Positions 26,915 to 36,201 are shown, counted from the stretch's first letter. The stretch is 64,000 nt of DNA from Spirochaetales bacterium UBA6872 (GCA_002452215.1 DKCO01000053.1:156937-220936), one strand, 5' to 3'. Made by a program: numbers and translations. The notes: generated from the letters alone by a model not told the origin.

Positions 26915-28222
26915 CTAGCCTCCGTAATACATGAAAAGATATGAAAAGAAGCTCGATTCCTCATCTTTTAGCTCTTGCGCCATCTCTTTTGTCAATTCAA
27001 AGCTATTGCTCTTTATATCTTCCACGTGTTTCAATAAAATCGATGCGAATTCCTCGCTATCTATTACAAGAGCAAGCTCATGGCTAAGCTCCATCGATCT
27101 GAAATTGAAGTTTGCAGAACCAATCACTACATAACGCTTGTCAACAACCATCATCTTCTCGTGAAGCAATGGCAGTTCGTTTCCATCCTTATCCTCTACA
27201 GATATATGCACAGTAGCACCTGTTGATTCCAGGAGCTTTGGAAAGTAATAGTAGAGGCCACCTTTTGCATATCCTCTGAGATCTACAGGCATTACGATAT
27301 CGACATCGACACCCCTATCGCTAGCGTTTTTAACGCTTCTTGCCATGTCATCATTCAAAATAGGTAAATATGGCAGCAAGACGATCGATTCCTTTGCAGA
27401 TGCAATCAAAGAACCATACATTCCAGAAATCGAGTCATCTGATCCTGTGCCCCTATTGAAAAGCCATGCACCATACTCCTGCTTTTCACTTTCGTAGACA
27501 GGAAAATCCTCAGCTTTCATCTTTTCAACCGATGAGGCATTCCATATTGCGATAAACTCATCTCTAAGTGCTTTTGCAAGCTCTGTGGAATTGAAAAGAT
27601 ACATCGAATCTCTTTGCGTTTTACCCTCACCTGCGCCAAGCGATATGTAGTTTATGTTCATGCCCCCGATAGCTGCTTTCTTTCCATCGACAACCAAAAG
27701 CTTTCTGTGGTCTCGAATAATCATCGCGCTTGGATTTATTATCCTCATTGCAGACAAAGGTGCATACTCCAATAGCTCTATGCCGTGCTCTCTCAGAAAA
27801 TAAAGAGGTGTCATATAGTATTGAGACTCTGTCATATCATAGCTCGATGTACCATCTATGATAAAATAAACTTTTACACCCTCCTCTGCTTTGGAGATCA
27901 ATGTTTTGTAGAAATTCTCCAAATTAGGCGAACTTGAGCCAAGAAAAGTAGAGATCAAAATGTAATCCTCAGCCTCCGCTACAAGCTTTGTCATAGCTTC
28001 AAGCCACTTTGTCCCATCAAAGTAGCACTCTGGCAAATCAACAGTCACTTCCATTGCACCAAAATACTCAAGCTTCTCTTTTATTGACAAGCTGTCATCA
28101 TACGCAACAGGTGAAAGAAAATCCTTTGTCGTTGTCGCACATGATGAGAATACGAGAATAGACACCAAAAGAAAAAAATAAAGCCTTTTCACAAAGTCAA
28201 TTCTATTTAAATCTGTATGCAT
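26915..28222 (-). CDS. Phospholipase D-like lipoprotein
   Basis: Two HKD active sites mark the phospholipase-D/cardiolipin synthase superfamily: DHRKLLVVDGKKAAIGGMNIN and LHEKMMVVDKRYVVIGSANFNFRSM. Instead of the N-terminal helices of cardiolipin synthase, it has a lipoprotein signal peptide with lipobox FSSC (LVSILVFSSCATTTK), so it should act outside the inner membrane, anchored in the envelope. Possible roles are phospholipid remodelling or a secreted phosphodiesterase. The ATG at 28222 is used; the 6-bp longer frame starts with TTG. No good SD is seen. First gene of a three-gene operon with two small envelope proteins, divergent from yfcE. Confidence 0.82.
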   Translation of the reverse strand: MHTDLNRIDFVKRLYFFLLVSILVFSSCATTTKDFLSPVAYDDSLSIKEKLEYFGAMEVTVDLPECYFDGTKWLEAMTKLVAEAEDYILISTFLGSSSPNLENFYKTLISKAEEGVKVYFIIDGTSSYDMTESQYYMTPLYFLREHGIELLEYAPLSAMRIINPSAMIIRDHRKLLVVDGKKAAIGGMNINYISLGAGEGKTQRDSMYLFNSTELAKALRDEFIAIWNASSVEKMKAEDFPVYESEKQEYGAWLFNRGTGSDDSISGMYGSLIASAKESIVLLPYLPILNDDMARSVKNASDRGVDVDIVMPVDLRGYAKGGLYYYFPKLLESTGATVHISVEDKDGNELPLLHEKMMVVDKRYVVIGSANFNFRSMELSHELALVIDSEEFASILLKHVEDIKSNSFELTKEMAQELKDEESSFFSYLFMYYGG

Positions 28223-28228
28223 AATCAA

Positions 28229-28258
28229 TTGAAAGAAGAGAGATCCTTCTTTTATTAT
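28229..28258 (+). promoter_or_regulatory. Candidate promoter of the phosphodiesterase gene
   Basis: TTGAAA (28229-28234), an 18-nt spacer and TATTAT (28253-28258) end 6 nt before the ATG of the phosphodiesterase, predicting a leaderless mRNA. Confidence 0.5.
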
Positions 28259-28264
28259 ATAGCC

Positions 28265-28810
28265 ATGAAATTGTTGATTGCATCAGACATCCACGGCTCA
28301 GAGAAAGCCGCTGTTGAACTCGAAAGAAAATACATAGATATCAAGCCAGATCTTCTTTTGCTTCTAGGAGATCTTCTTTATCATGGACCAAGAAACAATC
28401 TTCCGGAAAGCTACAATCCGAAGAAAGTAATTGGAATACTTTCCAAGATGAAAGACAGAATCATTGCCGTAAGAGGCAATTGCGAAGCTGAGGTAGATCA
28501 GATGGTCTTGCCTTTTTCATGTCTATCTGATTCAGCAATTGTCTTTGCTGACGAGAATAAGATATTCCTCACACACGGGCACATATGGTCAATAGATAAT
28601 CATCCTGATTCGATTGATGTATTCATGCAAGGACATACGCATATACCACTCTTGAAAGAAAAAGATGGAATAATATATCTAAATCCAGGATCGACATCAC
28701 TTCCAAAGGGAGGAAACCGCCCAAGCTATGCGCTTTGGACGGATGGCAACATAGAGATACGGGATCTATACACTGACGATATTATTGCCTTTTTGGAAAA
28801 GTCAATGTAA
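28265..28810 (+). CDS. yfcE: YfcE-type metallophosphoesterase
   Basis: Manganese-dependent phosphodiesterase of the calcineurin-like family. Motifs: IASDIHGSEKA (DxH), LLLGDLLYHGPRN (GD), VRGNCEAEVDQ (GNC/GNxE), LTHGHIW (HGH) and QGHTHIP (GHTH). The start is placed at MKLLIASD, 16 codons inside the longest frame, because the metal-binding motif must be near the N-terminus and a -10 box precedes this ATG; the result is 181 residues as in E. coli YfcE (184). Its last 29 bp overlap the end of the convergent histidine kinase gene. Confidence 0.88.
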   Translation: MKLLIASDIHGSEKAAVELERKYIDIKPDLLLLLGDLLYHGPRNNLPESYNPKKVIGILSKMKDRIIAVRGNCEAEVDQMVLPFSCLSDSAIVFADENKIFLTHGHIWSIDNHPDSIDVFMQGHTHIPLLKEKDGIIYLNPGSTSLPKGGNRPSYALWTDGNIEIRDLYTDDIIAFLEKSM

Positions 28811-30314
28811 CAGCTACAGTCCCATCGCTTTGGGCAATCGAGATGCTTCCTTTATGGATTTCCATAATCTGATACACAATCGGAAGCCCAAGGCCAGAGC
28901 CACCAGATGTTCTGGACTCATCTCCTCGTGCCCAAGGCTCGAAGAACTGTGGAAGCGGGTCAGGAAGGACACCTTTGTTTGTCACGATGATTGAAATCCT
29001 ATCATCATATTCCTTGACACTCATCTCCGGCTTCTCATCTCCTACTCTGTAGCTATTTGCATTTTTCACAACCTCGAACAACGCTCGCTGTGCAAGATCC
29101 AAATCTGCATAAACATAGATTTCTGGAGAAAAATCCACTTTGCAATCTATTCCATTTGAATGCAAAGCAAGATCAGCAACATCCAATAGCCTCATTACCT
29201 CAGGCTTGAATTTAACCTCAGGCGAAAGGAGGTATGAGTAGTACGAGACGGAAGCAATCCTTTCTGTAAGTGTATCGTTTTCTTTCTTCAACGATTTTAC
29301 AAGATTGATATCGATAGGGAAAAAACCATCGGATGCTCCATCCAGGAGGATATTCATCGAAGTTACCGGAGTATTCAAGTCATGCGATATGTTCTTTATC
29401 CACTCCTTTCTAGACTTTGAATGCCTCTCAAGGTCGGCGTCAAGCTTTTCGATTGATTTCTTTATATCTTGGTACTCTACAATCTTGGAGTCTACCATCT
29501 TCACTCTATGCTCACCATTTGAAAGCTTATCAAGGGCATCCTGGAAGCTTTTAACAACCTTCTCATTCCTTTTCGACACAAAATAAGCTGCGACAATCGA
29601 TATAATGATCATCACAGGAAGAGTTGCGCAAAATGTTTTTACAAATTCCTCCATCAAGAACTTGGTCGGAGTATAAAAGTCAACATTGTATACAATGACA
29701 TCTATGAATGCAGCTGATTCGTTATTCACAGTTATAACGATTGTGCCGGCAATATCATTCTCATCCATGCTTACAGGATAAGTAACAACCTCCTTGCCAC
29801 TTTCAGACAAAGGCTTGAACTCGATGTTCGACACATTCAAAGTGCTTCCATCATCTGAAACAGGTGCTGTGATTGCTATTTCATATTTTGGCTTATCAAT
29901 CTTGCAATTTTCACCCTTTGATGTCTTTAAATTTCCATCTGTTCTCAATCTCGATGCTTGATAGCTCGATAGCATGAAGCCACTTTGCACGCTCTCCGCA
30001 AGTTGCGGTACAGGAATCCCTTTGGGGCTCACGCCAAGAGAAAAAGCAAACTTGCCATCCCCATCCCTTACTATCAATCCAGATACACGCTCGGATGCAT
30101 TGTTTAGCATTATATTCACAATTCCATCGCTAGAGTTCGTCCCATTATTTATAACAGACTCACCGATGGAGTGTGCAAACTCATCAAAGACCTCATTTGT
30201 CCAGTTTTTTGCAATCTTGAAGTTCATCAAAGCCAAGAGACAACACTGGGCAAAGAGGACAGCCAAAGTTATTCCTACAATTGAAATCAAAAGACGAAAG
30301 AACTGCCTTCGCAT
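28782..30314 (-). CDS. Sensor histidine kinase
   Basis: Membrane sensor of a two-component system. Helix 1 (about 8-31), a periplasmic sensor of about 190 residues with no recognised fold, helix 2 (about 229-247), HAMP (about 248-300), HisKA with phospho-acceptor H311 (KEWIKNISHDLNTPVTSM), then a catalytic domain with N-box EVVKNANSYR and G-box GGSGLGLPIV. The ATG at 30314 shares its A with the TGA of the response regulator gene (TGATG), so the two are coupled. The stimulus is unknown. Genes next door offer envelope functions (phospholipase-D lipoprotein, Gx transporter) as possible targets. 510 residues. Confidence 0.9.
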   Translation of the reverse strand: MRRQFFRLLISIVGITLAVLFAQCCLLALMNFKIAKNWTNEVFDEFAHSIGESVINNGTNSSDGIVNIMLNNASERVSGLIVRDGDGKFAFSLGVSPKGIPVPQLAESVQSGFMLSSYQASRLRTDGNLKTSKGENCKIDKPKYEIAITAPVSDDGSTLNVSNIEFKPLSESGKEVVTYPVSMDENDIAGTIVITVNNESAAFIDVIVYNVDFYTPTKFLMEEFVKTFCATLPVMIIISIVAAYFVSKRNEKVVKSFQDALDKLSNGEHRVKMVDSKIVEYQDIKKSIEKLDADLERHSKSRKEWIKNISHDLNTPVTSMNILLDGASDGFFPIDINLVKSLKKENDTLTERIASVSYYSYLLSPEVKFKPEVMRLLDVADLALHSNGIDCKVDFSPEIYVYADLDLAQRALFEVVKNANSYRVGDEKPEMSVKEYDDRISIIVTNKGVLPDPLPQFFEPWARGDESRTSGGSGLGLPIVYQIMEIHKGSISIAQSDGTVAVTLTFPKRQ

Positions 30315-31006
30315 CAAACCCTCTTTCCAGAAAACCTGTAACCGTAGCCTCGAACCGTATCAATCCATGAGCCTGGCTTCAATTTTGTCCTGATATTCTT
30401 TATGTGTGTATCTACAACACGCTCATAGCTTTCGAAAGAGTAATCGAAGCACTCCTCCAAAATTTGCGCTCTAGTGATCAAATTAGGAGCATTTGACATT
30501 AGATAGAAGACAATCCTCCACTCTGCAGCAGTAAGATTGATCTCCTTGCCGTTTATCGTAAGCTTATGGATCTCATCGTCGATCACAAGCTCATTGTCGC
30601 CATCCATGTACTTATAGACTCTTTCGTCACCATTAGAGCCTTGGTCTATCCTCCTGAACAATGCTTCTATCCTTAGCACAAGCTCCTTTGGGCTGAAAGG
30701 TTTTGTAATGTAATCGTCAGCTCCTAGCTCAAAGCCAAGTATCCTATCGGACTCATCTATCCTTGCTGTCAGGAATATAACAGGCAACTTGCTGTTCTTT
30801 TGCTTTATTTCCTTTACAAAAGAAAAGCCATCGCCATCTGGAAGCATGACATCCTGAATCAACAAATCAGGTACTTTCTCAGCAAAACCAGCTCTTGCAT
30901 CGGCAATATTCTTGAACCCGTGGGCCTCATATCCAGACAGATTGAGGTATTGCACTACTCCAGAGCGAATCACTTCATGATCCTCAACAACATACACGAC
31001 TTTCAT
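30314..31006 (-). CDS. OmpR-family response regulator
   Basis: Receiver domain (about 1-120) with acidic pocket VVEDHE, phospho-acceptor D52 in LLIQDVMLPDGDG, and TKPFSPKEL lysine; C-terminal winged helix (about 135-228) with the recognition helix region LEECFDYSFESYERVVDTHIKNIR and wing TVRGYGYRF. 230 residues. Partner of the histidine kinase it overlaps. Upstream is a long T-rich leader with GGAGG 12 nt from the ATG. Confidence 0.93.
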   Translation of the reverse strand: MKVVYVVEDHEVIRSGVVQYLNLSGYEAHGFKNIADARAGFAEKVPDLLIQDVMLPDGDGFSFVKEIKQKNSKLPVIFLTARIDESDRILGFELGADDYITKPFSPKELVLRIEALFRRIDQGSNGDERVYKYMDGDNELVIDDEIHKLTINGKEINLTAAEWRIVFYLMSNAPNLITRAQILEECFDYSFESYERVVDTHIKNIRTKLKPGSWIDTVRGYGYRFSGKRV

Positions 31007-31119
31007 GTTTTGGATTTTCCTCCTTGCTTAAAGCAAAAACAACAAAAAAAAGAATAAATACACTTAAAATACACCTTTATATCGACTTTCTACTTATAAA
31101 CTAATAGAATTTTCTAAAA

Positions 31120-31470
31120 ATGAAGAGAAATATTTTGCGTATTGGTGACATCTCAATTTTCCTTGTTTTTATCGCTACTATCATTTTTTCATCGATTCTG
31201 CTTCTTGGAAGCACAAGCACAATCAAAGTAAAAGCTGCCGATGATGAGTATCTATTCTCATCAAATGAGCAAGGGATATACAAAGTGGAAGGAGAACTTG
31301 GAACAACTGTAATCGAAATCAAAGACAACAAAATCCGATTTCTGGACTCCCCATGTCCTCATAAGAGCTGTATTTCAGAAGATTTTGCATCCACTGTGGT
31401 ATGCTTACCAAATAAAGTAATCGCAACATGCGAGCACAAGGACGACCATATCGATGCAATTGCAAGATAA
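31120..31470 (+). CDS. NusG domain II-containing membrane-anchored protein
   Basis: A 116-residue protein with one N-terminal hydrophobic helix (about 12-30) and an extracytoplasmic domain of the NusG-II type: LDSPCPHKSCI, VVCLPNKVIATCE. Such proteins occur next to Gx transporters and ApbE/Rnf-type genes in many Firmicutes and spirochaetes. A TCGACT/TAGAAT promoter with 17-nt spacing ends about 9 nt before the ATG, no SD. It overlaps the downstream membrane protein gene by 17 bp. Exact function unknown. Confidence 0.78.
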   Translation: MKRNILRIGDISIFLVFIATIIFSSILLLGSTSTIKVKAADDEYLFSSNEQGIYKVEGELGTTVIEIKDNKIRFLDSPCPHKSCISEDFASTVVCLPNKVIATCEHKDDHIDAIAR

Positions 31471-32518
31471 AGACAAGGCAGCCTACTATGCTTCTCTTTC
31501 GATTTTCCTAGGCTCTTTGGAGCTATTTATTCCAAAACCATTGCCCTTCTTTCGCTTAGGGCTATCAAACATACCGATAGTGCTATCTCTAGAGATGCCA
31601 TTTTCTACTTTCCTTGCCATAGCTTTACTGAAAGCTCTAGGCAACAGCTATATATCAGGAAGCCTTTTCTCTTTCTTCGGGCTTATTTCAATTGCGCAAG
31701 CACTATCCTCCTCGCTTTCAATGTTCGGATTGAAGAAGCTTTTGAGAAAGCATGTATCGTTTTATGGAATCTCGATGTTTGGAGCATTGGTCTCGACTAT
31801 AGTGCAAACAATCCTTGCATCTCTCTTTCTCGGCTCATCGATTGCATCACTAATGCCAATAATGCTTTTATCATCGCTATTGACTTCCCTATTGGTTGCC
31901 TTTTTCTCTTACAGAATACCGGTTCCACAATCAATTCCAAGAATCGATAGAGATGTAGATGACAATGCGAATGTCAACGTTTGTGTTGCGAATCTTTTGC
32001 TATCGGGATTTTCGATAATGATTATCGATTCTCTATTATTTGCAATCATTTCTTTTGTCTTTGCTCTTTTATTCCAATACATCTCAGGAAGAAAGATAAA
32101 GATAGTACCATATGTGGTTTTGCTTTTATTGATGATTCTAACATCGATAATTACTCCGATAGGGAAAACGATATTCAAAATTGGGTTTATCTCGATTACT
32201 CAAATAGCATTTGAGAATGCGTTGAAAAATGCCTTTGTGCTTTCAGCTGCAATTGCTCTTTCCCAAGGCTATTCGCAAATAATAAAGCCTGGAAAGGGCA
32301 TTTTGGGAGAAACTCTTGCGTATTTCACTTCCATGATGGCAAGCTTTAGAGATATCAAAGGGAAGACTTTGATAGAAAAAGCAAGGATTGTCTTGTCTCT
32401 CGACAATCTAAAGCAGACAAGCGATAGAAGGAAAAAGACGAAACCTATCATATTGTTTCTCTTTTCATTTGTTTTTCTGACTTTGACAGTGCTCTCTAGA
32501 ACAGTGCACTTGCATTGA
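31454..32518 (+). CDS. Gx transporter-family membrane protein with extra C-terminal membrane domain
   Basis: The first 165 residues match the Gx transporter family (formerly heptaprenyl diphosphate synthase component I; an ECF S-component-like fold): LELFIPKPLPFFRLGLSNIPIVL and LLKALGNSYISGSLFSFFGLIS. The family is normally about 170-190 aa; here another 190 residues with about four hydrophobic segments follow, ending in KTLIEKARIVLSLDNLKQTSDR and a last helix. That C-terminal part loosely recalls EcfT (energy-coupling transmembrane) proteins but I cannot confirm it. Co-translated with the NusG-II gene; probable small-molecule uptake. Confidence 0.72.
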   Translation: MQLQDKDKAAYYASLSIFLGSLELFIPKPLPFFRLGLSNIPIVLSLEMPFSTFLAIALLKALGNSYISGSLFSFFGLISIAQALSSSLSMFGLKKLLRKHVSFYGISMFGALVSTIVQTILASLFLGSSIASLMPIMLLSSLLTSLLVAFFSYRIPVPQSIPRIDRDVDDNANVNVCVANLLLSGFSIMIIDSLLFAIISFVFALLFQYISGRKIKIVPYVVLLLLMILTSIITPIGKTIFKIGFISITQIAFENALKNAFVLSAAIALSQGYSQIIKPGKGILGETLAYFTSMMASFRDIKGKTLIEKARIVLSLDNLKQTSDRRKKTKPIILFLFSFVFLTLTVLSRTVHLH

Positions 32519-32990
32519 ATACAGAGTTTGGATCAAGCCTTTTTTTATTTAAAACCACTTTGTTGACATCTTGAGTGCTTGCAACGAGCTTGTTGATTAT
32601 ATCGCTACAAATATAACTTTCTATACTGTCTTCCGTAATGAATGCCCCACTATATTCAAGGTTACCATTTTTTTGGCTCAATGAAAGATCATACTCTACT
32701 TCTCGATAGAACGTTGTCTTCTCCTTGGAAAACTTTGCTTTGACAATATTGTACTCGTACTCATCCTCAGCTTTAAGCTTTATTGTGTAGATTATGCTTT
32801 TGCTATCCTCTGATTTATCAATCAACGCATCAGAAAAGCAATTGCGATATAAGAAATCGCCATCTCTCATTATCTTTCTTATATCCTTATTCTCATCCTT
32901 TGTTGCTTCTTTCTCAACAAAACAAGAGGAGATTATGAATAAAATAAAAACACAAAGCGAATAATATACAAACTTTCTTCTTTTGCTCAT
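32496..32990 (-). CDS. Small lipoprotein, unknown function
   Basis: Signal peptide with lipobox ISSC (VFILFIISSCFVEKE), then a 140-residue acidic and lysine-rich mature part without a recognised domain. A TAAAAT box lies 6 nt upstream of the ATG and there is no SD, suggesting a leaderless mRNA. The final 23 bp overlap the end of the convergent Gx transporter gene. Confidence 0.65.
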   Translation of the reverse strand: MSKRRKFVYYSLCVFILFIISSCFVEKEATKDENKDIRKIMRDGDFLYRNCFSDALIDKSEDSKSIIYTIKLKAEDEYEYNIVKAKFSKEKTTFYREVEYDLSLSQKNGNLEYSGAFITEDSIESYICSDIINKLVASTQDVNKVVLNKKRLDPNSVFNASALF

Positions 32991-33111
32991 ATCGAGATTT
33001 TACAAGACAATCAAATATTTTAAAATAGATTTTTTCACCATTTTTTTCATTGCAATAAAAGAAATTACGTAAACAATAGAATAAAAAATGATTCAAAATA
33101 CTTCAAAAGCA

Positions 33112-33140
33112 TTGACAATATAGATAGGTTAATCTATATA
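33112..33140 (+). promoter_or_regulatory. adhE promoter with operator-like palindrome
   Basis: A consensus TTGACA (33112-33117), 17-nt spacer and TATATA (33135-33140). The spacer and -10 contain a perfect inverted repeat, ATATAGAT (33118-33125) - 6 nt - ATCTATAT (33132-33139), placed where a bound dimeric repressor would block polymerase. It does not resemble the Rex box. Confidence 0.7.
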
Positions 33141-33169
33141 TTTATATCGATAAATAAAGGACGAATAAC

Positions 33170-35830
33170 ATGGCAAATGCTAATGAACTTTTTCCTGGAC
33201 AGAATGAGCTTCAGGAGTTGATTGAAAAAGTGAAACGCGCTCAATTGATCTATGCAAACTACCCACAAGAAAAGGTAGATGAGATCTTCAGGGCAGCTGC
33301 TATAGCAGCCAACAACGCAAGAATCCCTCTTGCAATAGATGCTGTGAGCGAAACTGGAATGGGAGTTATTGAGGATAAAGTCATCAAGAACCATTTCGCA
33401 GCAGAATACATTTTCAACAAGTACAAGGACGAGAAGACTTGCGACATAATCGAAAGCGATCCCGGCTTTGGAGTGAAGAAAATTGCTGAGCCAAAAGGTG
33501 TAATTTGTGGAATCATACCAACAACAAATCCTACATCTACTGCGATCTTCAAGTCTCTTATTGCACTCAAGACAAGAAATGCAATAATCTTCAGCCCGCA
33601 TCCAAGAGCAAAGAAATGTACATGCGACGCAGCTAGAATCGTTCGCGATGCAGCTGTGGCAGCCGGTGCTCCTGAAGATATTGTAGGATGGATCGAAGAG
33701 CCTACGATGGAAAAGACCGATTACTTGATGAAACATCCCCATGTCAATTTGATTTTGGCAACAGGTGGTCCTGGTATGGTAAAGTCAGCCTACTCATCTG
33801 GAAAACCAGCAATCGGAGTTGGAGCAGGTAACACACCAGCATTGATCGATAAATCAGCAAACTTGAAAATGGCTGTTGCTTCTATTTTGATGTCAAAAAC
33901 CTTCGACAATGGAATGATTTGTGCATCAGAGCAATCGATTATATGCCACAAGGATGTGTACAAAGATGTAAAGAAGCTTCTGAAGGATGAAGGTGCTCAC
34001 TTTTTGAGCAAGGAAGAGATTGAGAAGCTTTCTCCGATAATTTTGGACCCTCAAAGAGGAACAGTTAACCCTAAAATCGTAGGGCAACCAGCTTACAAGA
34101 TTGCAGAGATTGCTGGCTTCTCAGTGCCAAAAGATACAAAAGTCCTCATCGGTGAAGTCAAGAGAATTGAAATGGATGAGCCATTTGCACATGAAAAGCT
34201 CTCCCCTGTTCTTGGCATGTATGAATGCAACAACTTTGGCGAAGGAGCTGCAATGGCTGCAAAACTCATCGCAATGGGTGGATTCGGACATACATCTGTT
34301 CTCTATTGCAACGAGCTTGAGCAAGACAAAGTCGATTCATTCGGAAAAGCTGTCAAGACATCCAGAGTACTTATCAATATGCCAGCAAGCCAGGGTGCCA
34401 TTGGCGATATCTACAACTTCAAGCTTGAGCCTTCATTGACACTAGGATGTGGATCATGGGGCAACAACTCTATTTCAGAGAACGTCGGTCCTAAACATCT
34501 ATTGAACGTAAAGACTGTAGCAGAGAGGAGAGAGAATATGCTTTGGTTCAAATTGCCGCCTAAGATTTATTTCAAATACGGCTGCCTTCCAGTAGCCTTG
34601 CAAGAACTTCAGGGCAAAAAGAGAGCATTCATTGTTACAGACAGCTTCCTCTTCAACTCTGGAATGATTGATAGGATCACAGACACACTACAATCAATAG
34701 GCGTAGAGACGGAGGTCTTCCATCAAGTAAAGCCAGATCCTACACTTGGTACGATAAATGTTGCAATGCAACTTGTGAATGCATACAACCCGGATGTAAT
34801 CATTGCTGTTGGAGGTGGTTCTCCAATGGATGCAGCAAAGATCATGTGGCTTTTGTATGAGCACCCAGAAGTCAAATTCGAAGGTCTTGCCTTGAGATTC
34901 ATGGATATAAGGAAGAGAGTCTATGCATTCCCTAACATGGGAAAGAAAGCACAACTTGTTTGTATCCCAACGACATCTGGCACAGGATCAGAGGTGACTC
35001 CATTTGCGATTATCACAGATGAAAAGACTGGAATGAAGTGGGCAATTGCTGACTATGCACTGACACCATCAATGGCAATCGTTGACTCAGAGCTAGCAAT
35101 GGGACAACCAAAAGGACTTACTGCGTCTTGTGGAATCGATGTCCTGACTCATGCTCTTGAAGCATTAGTATCATCAATGAGCACAGACTATACAAACAGC
35201 CTTGCTCTAGAGGCAGCTAGAATAATATTCAAGTACTTGCCTGTTGCATACAGCGATGGAACAAACAGAAAAGCAAGAGAGAAGGTACACAATGCATCTA
35301 CAATGGCAGGGATGGCTTTCTCTAACGCATTCTTGGGCCTTTGCCACTCAATGGCTCATAAACTTGGAGCTCAGTTCCATGTACCTCATGGAATGGCGAA
35401 CGCTTTGCTTTTGACGAATATCATCAGATTCAATGCTAATGACAATCCTACAAAGCAAGCAGCATTCCCTCAATACGAGTTCCCATCTGCTATCTCAAGA
35501 TATGCAAGAGCTGCCGATTACGTTGCAATGGCTGTAAATGATCAAAAGAACACAGAATATGTCGTTACAAATGCGAATATGAGCCAAAAAGAGAAAGTCG
35601 AAGCACTTATAGCTGGAATCGAAAAGCTAAAAGCAGAGCTCAATATACCAACATCAATCCAGGCTTGGGGAGTCTCGGAAGAGGATTTCCTTGCAGCTGT
35701 TGATGAACTATCAGTAAAAGCATTCGACGATCAGTGCACAGGATCAAATCCTCGCTATCCTTTGATCAGCCAAATCAAACAACTCTACTTGGATTCATTC
35801 TATGGAAGAGCATGGAAGGAAGAAGTATAA
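33170..35830 (+). CDS. adhE: Bifunctional acetaldehyde-CoA/alcohol dehydrogenase
   Basis: Converts acetyl-CoA to ethanol in two NADH-dependent steps, the main redox sink of many fermenters. Residues about 1-440 are the aldehyde dehydrogenase: VGAGNTPALIDKSANL and catalytic Cys in NGMICASEQS. Residues about 455-886 are the iron alcohol dehydrogenase: VGGGSPMDAAKIMW, IPTTSGTGSEVTPFA and iron ligands in FLGLCHSMAHKLGAQFHVPHGMANA. The 886-residue length is standard. AAGGA lies 8 nt before the ATG. It has its own strong promoter and terminator, so it is monocistronic. Confidence 0.97.
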   Translation: MANANELFPGQNELQELIEKVKRAQLIYANYPQEKVDEIFRAAAIAANNARIPLAIDAVSETGMGVIEDKVIKNHFAAEYIFNKYKDEKTCDIIESDPGFGVKKIAEPKGVICGIIPTTNPTSTAIFKSLIALKTRNAIIFSPHPRAKKCTCDAARIVRDAAVAAGAPEDIVGWIEEPTMEKTDYLMKHPHVNLILATGGPGMVKSAYSSGKPAIGVGAGNTPALIDKSANLKMAVASILMSKTFDNGMICASEQSIICHKDVYKDVKKLLKDEGAHFLSKEEIEKLSPIILDPQRGTVNPKIVGQPAYKIAEIAGFSVPKDTKVLIGEVKRIEMDEPFAHEKLSPVLGMYECNNFGEGAAMAAKLIAMGGFGHTSVLYCNELEQDKVDSFGKAVKTSRVLINMPASQGAIGDIYNFKLEPSLTLGCGSWGNNSISENVGPKHLLNVKTVAERRENMLWFKLPPKIYFKYGCLPVALQELQGKKRAFIVTDSFLFNSGMIDRITDTLQSIGVETEVFHQVKPDPTLGTINVAMQLVNAYNPDVIIAVGGGSPMDAAKIMWLLYEHPEVKFEGLALRFMDIRKRVYAFPNMGKKAQLVCIPTTSGTGSEVTPFAIITDEKTGMKWAIADYALTPSMAIVDSELAMGQPKGLTASCGIDVLTHALEALVSSMSTDYTNSLALEAARIIFKYLPVAYSDGTNRKAREKVHNASTMAGMAFSNAFLGLCHSMAHKLGAQFHVPHGMANALLLTNIIRFNANDNPTKQAAFPQYEFPSAISRYARAADYVAMAVNDQKNTEYVVTNANMSQKEKVEALIAGIEKLKAELNIPTSIQAWGVSEEDFLAAVDELSVKAFDDQCTGSNPRYPLISQIKQLYLDSFYGRAWKEEV

Positions 35831-35848
35831 AAGATCCTTACTTGGATG

Positions 35849-35875
35849 CAGGCTCTAGAAATAGGGCCTGTTTTT
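35849..35875 (+). terminator. Rho-independent terminator after adhE
   Basis: CAGGC (35849-35853) pairs with GCCTG (35866-35870), with extra pairing inside, followed by five T residues. Confidence 0.65.
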
Positions 35876-35980
35876 GTTCAATCATATTTTTGCGAAATTT
35901 GAAAAGAGAAATCCAACTTAAATAAAATGAAGGCAATGCTCATCCACTGCCCTCAGATATAAAGCTCTTCTTATACAATC

Positions 35981-36067
35981 TTAAAGTCCACATTCCAATA
36001 TGCTTATAGTGTCCTTGTCTTTAAATCTGGCTACTATATAGATGCCATCAACTCTCAAAAATGCCAA
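35981..36067 (-). other. Short coding-like fragment in the adhE downstream gap
   Basis: The 371-bp gap between adhE and the next lipoprotein gene holds little beyond terminators. On the minus strand a 28-codon stretch opening with TTG reads protein-like (LRVDGIYIVARFKDKDT, ending ILECGL) before a TAA. No family recognised; it may be the remnant of a deleted gene. Confidence 0.2.
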
Positions 36068-36148
36068 AGTATATTATTTTTCTCTTCTCAATGCGTACTT
36101 GATTTTATTCGTGACAATATGTGAAAGCACATATAAAGCCATTTTTTG

Positions 36149-36181
36149 AAAAAAATACGAGCATATTCTTAATGCCCGTAT
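36149..36181 (-). terminator. Rho-independent terminator after the Glu/Val-rich lipoprotein gene
   Basis: On the minus strand a 10-bp stem (36181-36172 with 36164-36155, one G-U pair) and a 7-nt loop run into a T tract. It lies 20 bp past the stop codon. Confidence 0.8.
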
Positions 36182-36201
36182 CGATATAAGCTATGGATTT
36201 G

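Noticed and set aside
33112..33140. Rex operator at adhE
   Set aside because: The palindrome ATATAGAT-N6-ATCTATAT does not match the TTGTGA/TTGTTAA-type half sites of Rex.
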